Translations under genes and position numbers: made by a program
The notes under the pieces: generated by a model
Told to the model about the DNA's origin: nothing
Databases searched by the model: none
Seen by the model: the letters and a program-made list of their open reading frames with translations, nothing else
From: Coleofasciculus sp. S288
Lineage (GTDB): Bacteria > Cyanobacteriota > Cyanobacteriia > Cyanobacteriales > Coleofasciculaceae
Length of the DNA: 6,445 nt
NCBI GenBank assembly: GCA_020216575.1
Contig: JAIUYC010000235.1
Span: 1 to 6,445 of the forward strand
Reading direction: 5' to 3'
In this document: one piece after another, positions 1 to 5,335 of the stretch
Layout: every line of letters begins with the position of its first letter
Numbering within the stretch: position 1 is the first letter of the stretch

Positions 1-528
1 CAGAGCGTTCCAGAACAGTCTTAACATATTGTTTCTCTCTTAAATCAATTGAAGTTTTAGGGAATGTTGCCAGCTCAGTTGAGTTTGCTAGACAACGCTC
101 CAAAAATCTAGAGTTTTTATCTTCTCACACTATATTTCATTTAAGTATTTAATTTTGCAAACTGAATATAATGTTAAGTAGCTTTGTTAATTAGCACACT
201 CATATTCATAGTTTTATCTATTACACATCTTTCTTAAGGCGGATATTTTTAATACTTCGCTAAGCCAGAGGATCAGCATACAATTCAGGGTCGAATTTTC
301 CTGGTAGAAAACCTAGGGATGCAGAATCTAATATGCAAATAGGTGCAATTACCTTCTTGCAATAATTCTGCAAATCGGTAGAAATAGAGAAGGAACTTGC
401 TTTTCTGGGGAAGGCTCTTACCCAACTAAGCTGACGTGCATTCAAATTGCATTCAATGGACGGGCAAGATCTCCATCTCGCAAAAGTTCCAAAAATGTGG
501 CTATGAAAAATTGGATGCCCGTTAGCTT
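1..528. other. AT-rich stretch with no convincing gene
   Basis: No gene can be supported here. A plus frame is open from the left edge to a stop at 150-152 (49 codons) and could be the tail of a truncated gene, but its translation is not recognisable. On the minus strand a frame is open from about 524 down to a stop at 260, without any ATG start. A TATAAT box is visible at 167-172 but no matching -35 element was seen at the usual distance, so it is not called a promoter. No HIP1 site, tRNA or repeat array is present. The segment is visibly richer in A and T than the region right of about 2200. It probably holds the upstream control region of the glycosyltransferase gene plus decayed sequence. 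Confidence 0.5.
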
Positions 529-2130
529 ATGCTGAATAGCAGACTGATGCAGAGGGGGACGCTACCTGTAGATTGGTTAAAATTTATAATTCCCCTACTC
601 TTGATTTTAGGAATATTTTTTCGATTCGTAGACCTTGACCAAAATCTTTACAGCATTGATGAGGTAAGAAGTTTCTTACGACTTTCTGGCTACACAGCTA
701 GAGAGTTTGTTGAGCAAGTTTTGGATGGAGATGTAATCACTGTTGAAGAGTTTCAAACGTATCAGCGTCCAAATCTTGAAAAAAACCTACTTGATGCCAT
801 CAATGCTTTAGCCGGAAATCCAGAACATCCGCCTTTGTATTACTTAATGGCGCGATTTTGCGTTCAGTGGTTCGGCGCACCCGTAGCCGCACGATATTTA
901 ACTGCTTTTATCAGCTTACTTGCATTTCCTTGCCTGTATTGGCTGTGTCTGGAGTTATTTCAATCGTCACTTACAGGTTGGATAGCCATAGCACTAATAG
1001 CTATTTCCCCCTTACACGTTCTGTTGGCTCAGAAAGCAAGACAGTATAGTTTGTTGGAGGTAATAATTTTACTATCAAGTGCTTCACTCTTGTATGCTTT
1101 GCAGTTGGCAACAAGACGGAGTTGGATAATTTATGCCGTTACTCTTGTCTTGGGATTTTACACTCACTTATTTTTTGGCTTGGTTGTAATTTCCCATGGA
1201 ATCTATGTAGTGGTAACTAGAGGATTGCAATTTAGTAAAGCTTTAGTGAATTATCTTCTAGCTTTTTTGGTAGGACTAGTAGCCTTTGTGCCTTGGCTTT
1301 GGGTTATCATTACCCGCTTAGATCAATTAAATCAAAAAACAACCTGGGTAAGGAATTACCGAACGAGTCTGCCCAATATTGTTAAAATCTGGCTTCATAA
1401 TCTTAGTATTGCTTTTTTTGATTTTAATTTACCTGCAAGTTTTAAAAATCCAATTCCCTATTTTGTATTAATTTTAATAGCCTATTCAATATACTTTCTC
1501 TATCGGCAGAAGTCAAAGCAAGTCTGGTTATTTATCTTGACGCTGATAGGAGTGACAGCCCTAGCTCATGGATTGTCTGATATAATTTTCGGAGGAAGAC
1601 GTTCACTCCTCTCTCGGTATCTTATTCCATGTTATTTGGGAATTCAGTTAGCTGTTTCTTACCTCTTCGCTACTCAGCTAACCACCTTTTCTGTTAACCT
1701 TTGGCGGCAGAGGCTGTGGAAGCTTGTATTGGCGATACTGCTCTCAGGTGGAATTGTATCCTGCGTATTAATTTCTCAAGCACCAGGGTGGAACGATGAT
1801 CAAGCAAGTCTTACGAATTTAGAAGTAGCACCTATTATTAATAAAACTAACCATCCGCTGGTAATTAGTGATGCTCATTACATTTATATATTCCCTCTGA
1901 GCTATCTTCTCGATTCAAAGGTAAATCTTCAGTTGTTCACTTATAAAAAGCCAAACTACATCGAGAGTAAACTAAATGTTCTAGGCAGTTTTGACCGTTT
2001 TAAAGAAGTATTTATTTACTTACCTTCCAAGAATTTACTAGGTATATTTGAAAAAAATTATAACTTTAAATTGGAATTAATTGTTAAGGGATCTAAAGGC
2101 AAGAAGTGGCTTTACAAATTAGTCAAGTAG
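529..2130 (+). CDS. GT-C family membrane glycosyltransferase (GT39/ArnT/PMT_2-like)
   Basis: This 533-residue polytopic membrane protein probably transfers a sugar from a polyprenyl-phosphate donor to an acceptor on the outer face of the cytoplasmic membrane. The first hydrophobic segment (about 17-34) is followed by an extramembrane loop with an acidic pair, D44-E45 in YSIDEVRSF, where GT-C enzymes carry the catalytic Asp. EHPPLYY (99-105), SPLHVLLAQKARQYSLLEV (160-178, with R171 and Y173) and GFYTHLFFGL (209-218) are typical of the ArnT/PMT_2 fold, and SRYLIP (362-367) lies before one of the last membrane segments. Many hydrophobic segments lie between about 120 and 410. A soluble tail of about 115 residues follows. 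An in-frame TAG at 523-525 makes ATG 529 the first possible ATG start; no clear Shine-Dalgarno precedes it. The acceptor is unknown and no glycan genes lie nearby in the window. Low GC and the lack of HIP1 set it apart from the genes to the right. The family call is firm, the substrate is not. Confidence 0.85.
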   Translation: MLNSRLMQRGTLPVDWLKFIIPLLLILGIFFRFVDLDQNLYSIDEVRSFLRLSGYTAREFVEQVLDGDVITVEEFQTYQRPNLEKNLLDAINALAGNPEHPPLYYLMARFCVQWFGAPVAARYLTAFISLLAFPCLYWLCLELFQSSLTGWIAIALIAISPLHVLLAQKARQYSLLEVIILLSSASLLYALQLATRRSWIIYAVTLVLGFYTHLFFGLVVISHGIYVVVTRGLQFSKALVNYLLAFLVGLVAFVPWLWVIITRLDQLNQKTTWVRNYRTSLPNIVKIWLHNLSIAFFDFNLPASFKNPIPYFVLILIAYSIYFLYRQKSKQVWLFILTLIGVTALAHGLSDIIFGGRRSLLSRYLIPCYLGIQLAVSYLFATQLTTFSVNLWRQRLWKLVLAILLSGGIVSCVLISQAPGWNDDQASLTNLEVAPIINKTNHPLVISDAHYIYIFPLSYLLDSKVNLQLFTYKKPNYIESKLNVLGSFDRFKEVFIYLPSKNLLGIFEKNYNFKLELIVKGSKGKKWLYKLVK

Positions 2131-2154
2131 AAAGCAAAGGCTACTTTTTCAGGG

Positions 2155-2203
2155 GTTCGCCAGCAGCCTTCCAACTCTGGATACTGGGCAGAAAACTGCG
2201 AAC
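2155..2203. repeat. Weak inverted repeat between convergent genes
   Basis: The 101-bp gap between the convergent glycosyltransferase and methyltransferase genes contains GTTCGC (2155-2160) and its complement GCGAAC (2198-2203). A smaller hairpin GCAG-AAAA-CTGC (2188-2199) competes with it because the two share bases. Neither is followed by a T run on either strand, so it is not called a terminator. It may be chance. Confidence 0.2.
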
Positions 2204-2231
2204 ATTGCTATCAGGTGTTACTGAAAATAAG

Positions 2232-2975
2232 TTAGTTCTTTCGCATCAAGTAGAAGACGTAGCTAAAGTATTCACCATAGCGATCGCAAATGTCGAACTC
2301 TCGTTCAGTCTCATCGAGGACTTGAGCAAGTGCTGAGTTGGTGCTAGCTTCAGGACGGAGCAACGCCACTCGTTCCTTCAAGGGAGTGAGGTATTCGTCC
2401 CACCAGGCTGAACGAGGCAAAACAAAGCGATCGAACACCTCATAACCTGCCTCAGTAGCGGTTTTAATATTTCCCTGAATGGTAGTCATTGTCGGATAAG
2501 CTTCGTGCCAAAAGTCCAGTACCTCAACAGGGGGATTGTCGAGAAGCCAAGTACATTCACTCGCTACCAGTAATCCCCCATCACGCAGTAGCGGACGCCA
2601 CAAGCGCAACCCATTAGCAAATCCTAAGATGTAGATCGAACCCTCCGCCCAAATTAGGTTGATGCTTTCCAGTGAATCTTCCAAGGACTCCATGTGAGCG
2701 TGACGAGTAGTTACTAGATGGGCAAGTCCTTCGGCAGTCGCTGATTGCTGAAGACGGAGAAGATAGGGTTTGTGAAAGTCCACTGCGGTGACAGGGGCGT
2801 TCAGGTGACGGGCTAACACCAATGTCTGCCGTCCCGGACCACACCCCAAGTCTAGAATCTTCGGTGATGGCGGCAGGGGTGGCAGGCGGCGGATGGCTTC
2901 AAGCGTTGCGTCATCGCTTCCCGGCCCTTCTCTGGGAATGTCACGGTGGAGCGTAAACAAGGCGTCTAAGTTCAT
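2232..2975 (-). CDS. Class I SAM-dependent methyltransferase
   Basis: A cytoplasmic methyltransferase with a Rossmann SAM-binding fold, 247 residues from the ATG at 2975. Counting from that ATG, motif I is ILDLGCGPGRQT (about 40-51), the acidic end of strand 2 is AVDF (64-67, Asp contacting the SAM ribose), and LLRDGGLLVASE (129-140) is the usual strand 5 region. The C-terminal half has the pattern FWHEAYPTMTTIQGN and LPRSAWWDEYLTPLKERV, which recurs in a UbiE-like group of small-molecule methyltransferases with no agreed substrate. A frame-compatible TTG three codons upstream (2984) is possible. The ATG is preferred because its protein begins MNLDALFTLHRDIPREGPG, which I recall as the normal beginning of this family. 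No strong Shine-Dalgarno is seen for either. The gene is divergent from the CheW gene, with 8 bp between the start codons, and convergent with the glycosyltransferase. It carries one HIP1 site (2280-2287). The substrate cannot be assigned; it is not a CheR-type protein methyltransferase. Confidence 0.85.
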   Translation of the reverse strand: MNLDALFTLHRDIPREGPGSDDATLEAIRRLPPLPPSPKILDLGCGPGRQTLVLARHLNAPVTAVDFHKPYLLRLQQSATAEGLAHLVTTRHAHMESLEDSLESINLIWAEGSIYILGFANGLRLWRPLLRDGGLLVASECTWLLDNPPVEVLDFWHEAYPTMTTIQGNIKTATEAGYEVFDRFVLPRSAWWDEYLTPLKERVALLRPEASTNSALAQVLDETEREFDICDRYGEYFSYVFYLMRKN

Positions 2976-2983
2976 ATTCCACA

Positions 2984-3469
2984 ATGTTAATGTTGCTGTT
3001 CTATATAGGTGAAGACCGTTACGCCATTAATTGCAGGCGAGTGGTGGAAGTCGTTCCTAGGGTGACGCTGAAAAAGCTACACCATGCACCTGAGTATGTC
3101 TCCGGTTTGTTTAACTACCGAAGCCATCTCGTTCCGGTAATCGATCTACGCCAATTAATTCAGGGGAATTCCTGCCGTCCCCATTTGAGTACTCGGATTG
3201 TCTTGGTCAATTCCCAAAGACGCGATTCTGCGGATGGTAATAGCTACGATACAAGCCCTTCACACATTTTGGGACTCATAGCGGAACGGGTAACAGAGAC
3301 ACTCAATAAGCCAGAAGCTGAGTTTGTCGATCCGGGGATTAAAATGGATGCTGCTCCTTATCTGGGAGAAATGATTGCGGATGAGCGGGGAATGATTCAA
3401 TTGATTCGGGTGGAGTACTTGTTGCCAGAATCGCAGCGATCGCACTTACTGCCAGAGCAGTCAGATTGA
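2984..3469 (+). CDS. CheW-like chemosensory adaptor (WspB-like)
   Basis: A single-domain CheW of 161 residues, expected to bridge a methyl-accepting receptor and a CheA kinase in a signalling array. The CheW fold is read from LLFYIGEDRYAI and VVEVVPRV (4-27), the hallmark GLFNYRSHLVPVIDLRQL (41-58, where R46 matches the conserved Arg of the NxRG motif), RIVLV (71-75), ILGLIAERVTETL (95-107) and a C-terminal strand region (GMIQLIRVEYLL, 136-147). An unusual polar loop of about 18 residues (78-95) lies between two strands. The final G of NxRG is replaced (NYRS). ATG 2984 is used; a second in-frame ATG lies at 2990, and neither has a Shine-Dalgarno. The first codons nearly abut the start of the divergent methyltransferase, so the promoter must lie inside that gene's coding sequence. 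It is the first of three same-strand chemosensory genes and is separated from cheR by 273 bp. It could alternatively be called PilI-like, but the adjacent TPR-bearing CheR favours a Wsp-type role. Confidence 0.88.
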   Translation: MLMLLFYIGEDRYAINCRRVVEVVPRVTLKKLHHAPEYVSGLFNYRSHLVPVIDLRQLIQGNSCRPHLSTRIVLVNSQRRDSADGNSYDTSPSHILGLIAERVTETLNKPEAEFVDPGIKMDAAPYLGEMIADERGMIQLIRVEYLLPESQRSHLLPEQSD

Positions 3470-3471
3470 AG

Positions 3472-3506
3472 TTGGTAATTGGTAATCGGGAATTGCCTAT
3501 TACTGT
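3472..3506. repeat. Degenerate heptamer tandem repeat (STRR-like)
   Basis: Directly after the cheW stop codon the sequence falls into 7-bp units: TTGGTAA (3472-3478), TTGGTAA (3479-3485), TCGGGAA (3486-3492), TTGCCTA (3493-3499) and TTACTGT (3500-3506). The first two are identical and the rest decay. Such short tandem heptamers are a known intergenic feature of filamentous cyanobacterial genomes. No function is evident. Confidence 0.6.
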
Positions 3507-3533
3507 TGTGCTTCCTTTTCGACTTTTTCGCAG

Positions 3534-3566
3534 GAGCTTTCGCTAAGCTCTCTATTATAACTTAGC
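3534..3566. repeat. Two mutually exclusive small hairpins after cheW
   Basis: GAGCTT (3534-3539) pairs with AAGCTC (3545-3550) around a 5-nt loop. The overlapping GCTAAG (3542-3547) pairs instead with CTTAGC (3561-3566) around a 13-nt loop. Both stems are 6 bp and cannot form together. There is no T run after either, so an intrinsic terminator is not supported. The arrangement could be an RNA switch but could equally be chance in this 273-bp spacer. Confidence 0.3.
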
Positions 3567-3670
3567 TGAATAACAAAAGGGATGACGGGTATCACCCCTA
3601 AGAGTGCGATCTCATTACTCCTAACGCCGATCCAAAACATTTATTTTCCCGATGAACTTCCCTAGAGTTT

Positions 3671-3720
3671 GAGGAAACTACCCGATCGCTAAATCAGTGT
3701 TAAAACTGATAAGTTTCCTC
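3671..3720 (+). promoter_or_regulatory. Nested inverted repeat in the cheR leader
   Basis: GAGGAAACT (3671-3679) is perfectly complementary to AGTTTCCTC (3712-3720). Nested inside, ATCAGT (3693-3698) pairs with ACTGAT (3705-3710) around the loop GTTAAA. The transcript would fold into a 9-bp outer stem, an asymmetric internal loop (13 nt on the left, a single A on the right) and a 6-bp inner hairpin. The structure ends 22 nt before the cheR ATG, and that region lacks a Shine-Dalgarno. The right arm contains CCTCC (3717-3721), which resembles the 16S rRNA anti-Shine-Dalgarno, and the left arm contains GAGGA. A role in controlling cheR translation or transcription, or binding of a dimeric regulator to the DNA, is inferred. 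No known riboswitch family is recognised and no T run suggests termination. Confidence 0.45.
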
Positions 3721-3742
3721 CGGCTAATTACTGCCAGCTTTT

Positions 3743-5173
3743 ATGAACCAGGTAGCCATTGGGGCTTTACTCAACCAGAAGATTGGCTTAAACCCGCATG
3801 CCATCGGCTATGCTAGCATTGCCAAAGCTGTAAGCCACCGCATGGCAGTTTGCGATTTGACTGATACAAACATCTACTTAGCTCGATTGCAAACATCAGC
3901 TCAGGAATTAGAAGAACTGATTGAAGCCGTAATCATACCAGAAACTTGGTTTTTCCGCGATCGCGAACCGTTTGTAGTTTTGAGCCAGTATGCGATCGCC
4001 CAGTGGTTCCCCAGTCATCCCAAGGGTGTGCTACGTGTCTTAAGCCTGCCTTGTGCAACCGGCGAAGAACCTTACTCAATTGCGATCGCCCTGATTGAAG
4101 CCGGATTATCCCCAAAAAACTTTTGCATTGATGCCGTTGACATCAGCAAAAAATCACTCGTGAAAGCGCAACAGGCTCTTTACAGCAAAAATTCCTTTCG
4201 GGACTATACTTCAACCTTACCCTACCTAGCCCGAACTCAGAACGATAGCCTCTTGGGTTACAAATTTCGAGAACGCTACTTTATTCAAAAGGGAAAACAA
4301 TACCAGTTACAGGACTGGATTAGGAGTACTGTTAAATTCATTCATGGCAACCTGCTAGACCCCTATTTTCTGATTGATAAAAGCCCTTATGATGTAATCT
4401 TATGTCGCAACTTGTTAATTTACTTGGACTCTTCAGCCAAACAGCAGGCACTCCAAGTTTTGCAGCGTTTATTAACAAATAACGGGTTGCTATTTGTAGG
4501 ACACTCGGAAACAGGACTGTTTTTAACCCCTCAGTTTTTCCCTGTGCAACACCCCTTTGCTTTTGCCTATCGGAAGTTAGATGATAGAAGTCAGACGTTA
4601 GGAATTAGGAACCAAGTAAATTTTGAACGGCAATCTTTCAACCTACCCTACTCTACTCCAAATTCCTTTAGAGCCTCTACTCCTACCCTTCGCCTTCGAC
4701 AATCCCTACCCTATCCGCTACGCACATGCCACGCAAACGGGAATAGCTTCGCCGCAGGGGGAATAGGAACGCCTGCGGCGAACCAATCTTCTAACCTTCA
4801 ACCCGAAATCCAAAATCTAGGTCAAGCCTCTGCGATCGTCAACGAGCGACCCAAAATCCGAAATTCTCAGACTCCTATTCTTAAAACGGCTCAGAGGTTA
4901 GCCGATCGAGGACAATTAAATAAAGCCGCAACACTTTGCGAAACCTATTTGAGTGAAAACCGTACTAGTGTTGAGGCTTATGTTCTATTGGGACAGGTGC
5001 ATCAGGCAAGAGGTAATGAAGAACAAGCGGAGCAATCCTTTCATAAAGCGATTTACCTAGAACCCAATCACTATGAAGCACTCATCCATCTTGCTCTACT
5101 CAAAGAACATCGTGGAGATTTAAAAAATGCTGCCCTCATTCGGCAGCGAATCCAACGACTGCAAAAATTCTAA
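3743..5173 (+). CDS. CheR-type receptor methyltransferase with C-terminal TPR (WspC-like)
   Basis: A 476-residue cytoplasmic enzyme expected to transfer methyl groups from SAM to glutamates on the signalling domain of a chemoreceptor, most simply the receptor encoded next door. An N-terminal helical domain (about 1-64) leads into IPETWFFRD (65-73), the conserved CheR signature. The SAM-binding core follows: SLPCATGEEPYSIAI (101-115), AVDIS (131-135), ILCRNLLIYLD (219-229) and GLLFVGHSE (248-256). A low-complexity linker (about 280-378) rich in Ser, Asn, Pro and Gln comes next, then a helical C-terminus with one clear TPR (about 410-443) and a partial second (444-476). The N-terminal pattern GLNPHAIG and the TPR tail match WspC-type CheR proteins rather than E. 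coli CheR, which is shorter and has no TPR. ATG 3743 is the first ATG after the in-frame TAA at 3725-3727. Three HIP1 sites lie in the catalytic region. The linker contains translated repeat sequences, described separately. Confidence 0.92.
   Translation: MNQVAIGALLNQKIGLNPHAIGYASIAKAVSHRMAVCDLTDTNIYLARLQTSAQELEELIEAVIIPETWFFRDREPFVVLSQYAIAQWFPSHPKGVLRVLSLPCATGEEPYSIAIALIEAGLSPKNFCIDAVDISKKSLVKAQQALYSKNSFRDYTSTLPYLARTQNDSLLGYKFRERYFIQKGKQYQLQDWIRSTVKFIHGNLLDPYFLIDKSPYDVILCRNLLIYLDSSAKQQALQVLQRLLTNNGLLFVGHSETGLFLTPQFFPVQHPFAFAYRKLDDRSQTLGIRNQVNFERQSFNLPYSTPNSFRASTPTLRLRQSLPYPLRTCHANGNSFAAGGIGTPAANQSSNLQPEIQNLGQASAIVNERPKIRNSQTPILKTAQRLADRGQLNKAATLCETYLSENRTSVEAYVLLGQVHQARGNEEQAEQSFHKAIYLEPNHYEALIHLALLKEHRGDLKNAALIRQRIQRLQKF
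4598..4611. repeat. Heptamer doublet TTAGGAA in the cheR linker
   Basis: Two identical adjacent 7-bp units, TTAGGAA at 4598-4604 and 4605-4611, sit at the beginning of the CheR linker, around residues 286-290. They resemble the intergenic heptamer arrays of this window but lie inside an open reading frame. Confidence 0.45.
4748..4782. repeat. Perfect 11-bp palindromic repeat translated within cheR
   Basis: TTCGCCGCAGG (4748-4758) is perfectly complementary to CCTGCGGCGAA (4772-4782) across a 13-bp loop. GGGAATAG occurs at 4739-4746 and again at 4759-4766, exactly 20 bp apart. The composition, much richer in G and C than the surroundings, resembles interspersed palindromic elements known from many cyanobacterial genomes. 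Here it is read in frame as FAAGGIGTPAAN (residues 336-347), in the linker between the methyltransferase and TPR segments. Insertion of a dispersed element into a tolerant linker is the likely explanation. Confidence 0.65.
4803..4864. repeat. Heptamer repeats CCGAAAT/CCAAAAT in the cheR linker
   Basis: CCGAAAT (4803-4809) is followed directly by CCAAAAT (4810-4816) and a decayed unit CTAGGTC (4817-4823). The same two units return in reverse order, CCAAAAT (4851-4857) and CCGAAAT (4858-4864). They are translated as part of residues 354-374 of the CheR protein, just before the TPR region. This is STRR-like sequence carried inside a coding region. Confidence 0.5.
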
Positions 5174-5182
5174 GGAGAAACC
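5170..5182 (+). repeat. Left copy of a 13-bp direct repeat bracketing the cheR-receptor spacer
   Basis: CTAAGGAGAAACC overlaps the cheR stop codon (TAA 5171-5173) and matches CTAAGGAAAAACC at 5322-5334 in 12 of 13 bases. The copy contains a strong Shine-Dalgarno sequence, AAGGAG (5172-5177), yet no ATG, GTG or TTG start lies at a usable distance behind it, so it looks stranded. The right copy lies immediately before the receptor ATG. Part of the match (CTAAGGA) also fits the heptamer consensus, so shared origin through the repeat array is an alternative. Confidence 0.5.
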
Positions 5183-5197
5183 AGCGCTGTACTCATA

Positions 5198-5220
5198 CTG
5201 CAAAGCAGAACCCGAAGGGT
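5198..5220. repeat. Tandem mini-hairpins in the cheR-receptor spacer
   Basis: CTGC-AAA-GCAG (5198-5208) is followed at once by ACCC-GAA-GGGT (5210-5220). Both have 4-bp stems and 3-nt loops. They are too short and lack a T run for a terminator call. They may be part of a repeat element filling the spacer. Confidence 0.3.
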
Positions 5221-5276
5221 AGAGTCAATGTCTGGAGAAGTCACTCATGACGCATTGGTTATGGCTTGCAGACAAA

Positions 5277-5332
5277 GGACTAAAAGCTAAACACTAAGAA
5301 CTAAGACCTAAGGACTGAGGACTAAGGAAAAA
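5277..5332. repeat. Heptamer tandem array (STRR-like) ending at the receptor start
   Basis: Seven consecutive 7-bp units are visible: GGACTAA (5277), AAGCTAA (5284), ACACTAA (5291), GAACTAA (5298), GACCTAA (5305), GGACTGA (5312) and GGACTAA (5319), followed by a partial unit GGAAAAA (5326-5332). All seven full units have T at position 5 and A at position 7, and six of them end in TAA. The register is unbroken up to 4 bases before the receptor ATG. This is a classic cyanobacterial short tandem repeat. Its last junction forms the ribosome binding site of the next gene. Confidence 0.75.
5324..5328 (+). promoter_or_regulatory. Shine-Dalgarno of the receptor gene
   Basis: AAGGA lies 7 nt before ATG 5336 and is the only well-placed ribosome binding site in the window. 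It is formed by the join of the last two heptamer units (…CTAA|GGA…), so the repeat array supplies the translation signal. It fixes the receptor start at 5336 rather than the in-frame ATGs at 5348 or 5366. Confidence 0.65.
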
Positions 5333-5335
5333 CCC

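Noticed and set aside
3..100. 7-bp inverted repeat GAGCGTT (3-9) / AACGCTC (94-100)
   Set aside because: Arms are short and 84 bp apart, with no mobile-element features between them; expected by chance.
260..445. 61-codon minus-strand ORF as a gene
   Set aside because: It begins with TTG, has no Shine-Dalgarno, no recognised family and lies in AT-rich intergenic sequence. Kept only as a possible gene relic in the findings.
503..535. 10-codon ORF overlapping the glycosyltransferase start, as a leader peptide
   Set aside because: No Shine-Dalgarno and no associated attenuator structure; such tiny frames arise often by chance.
2106..2336. 76-codon plus-strand ORF overlapping the glycosyltransferase end and the methyltransferase 3' end
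   Set aside because: It overlaps two well-supported genes, has no recognisable domain and no ribosome binding site; most likely a shadow frame.
2232..2975. Minus-strand methyltransferase as a second CheR-type enzyme of the chemosensory system
   Set aside because: It lacks the CheR signatures (FFRD, CRNxxIYF/L, GHSE) and matches small-molecule UbiE-like methyltransferases.
3472..3506. Heptamer arrays as a CRISPR array
   Set aside because: Units are 7 bp, directly adjacent and without spacers, so this is tandem repeat sequence and not CRISPR.
3587..3597. GGGT-ATC-ACCC mini-hairpin as a terminator for cheW
   Set aside because: A 4-bp stem with a 3-nt loop and no T run is too weak for an intrinsic terminator.
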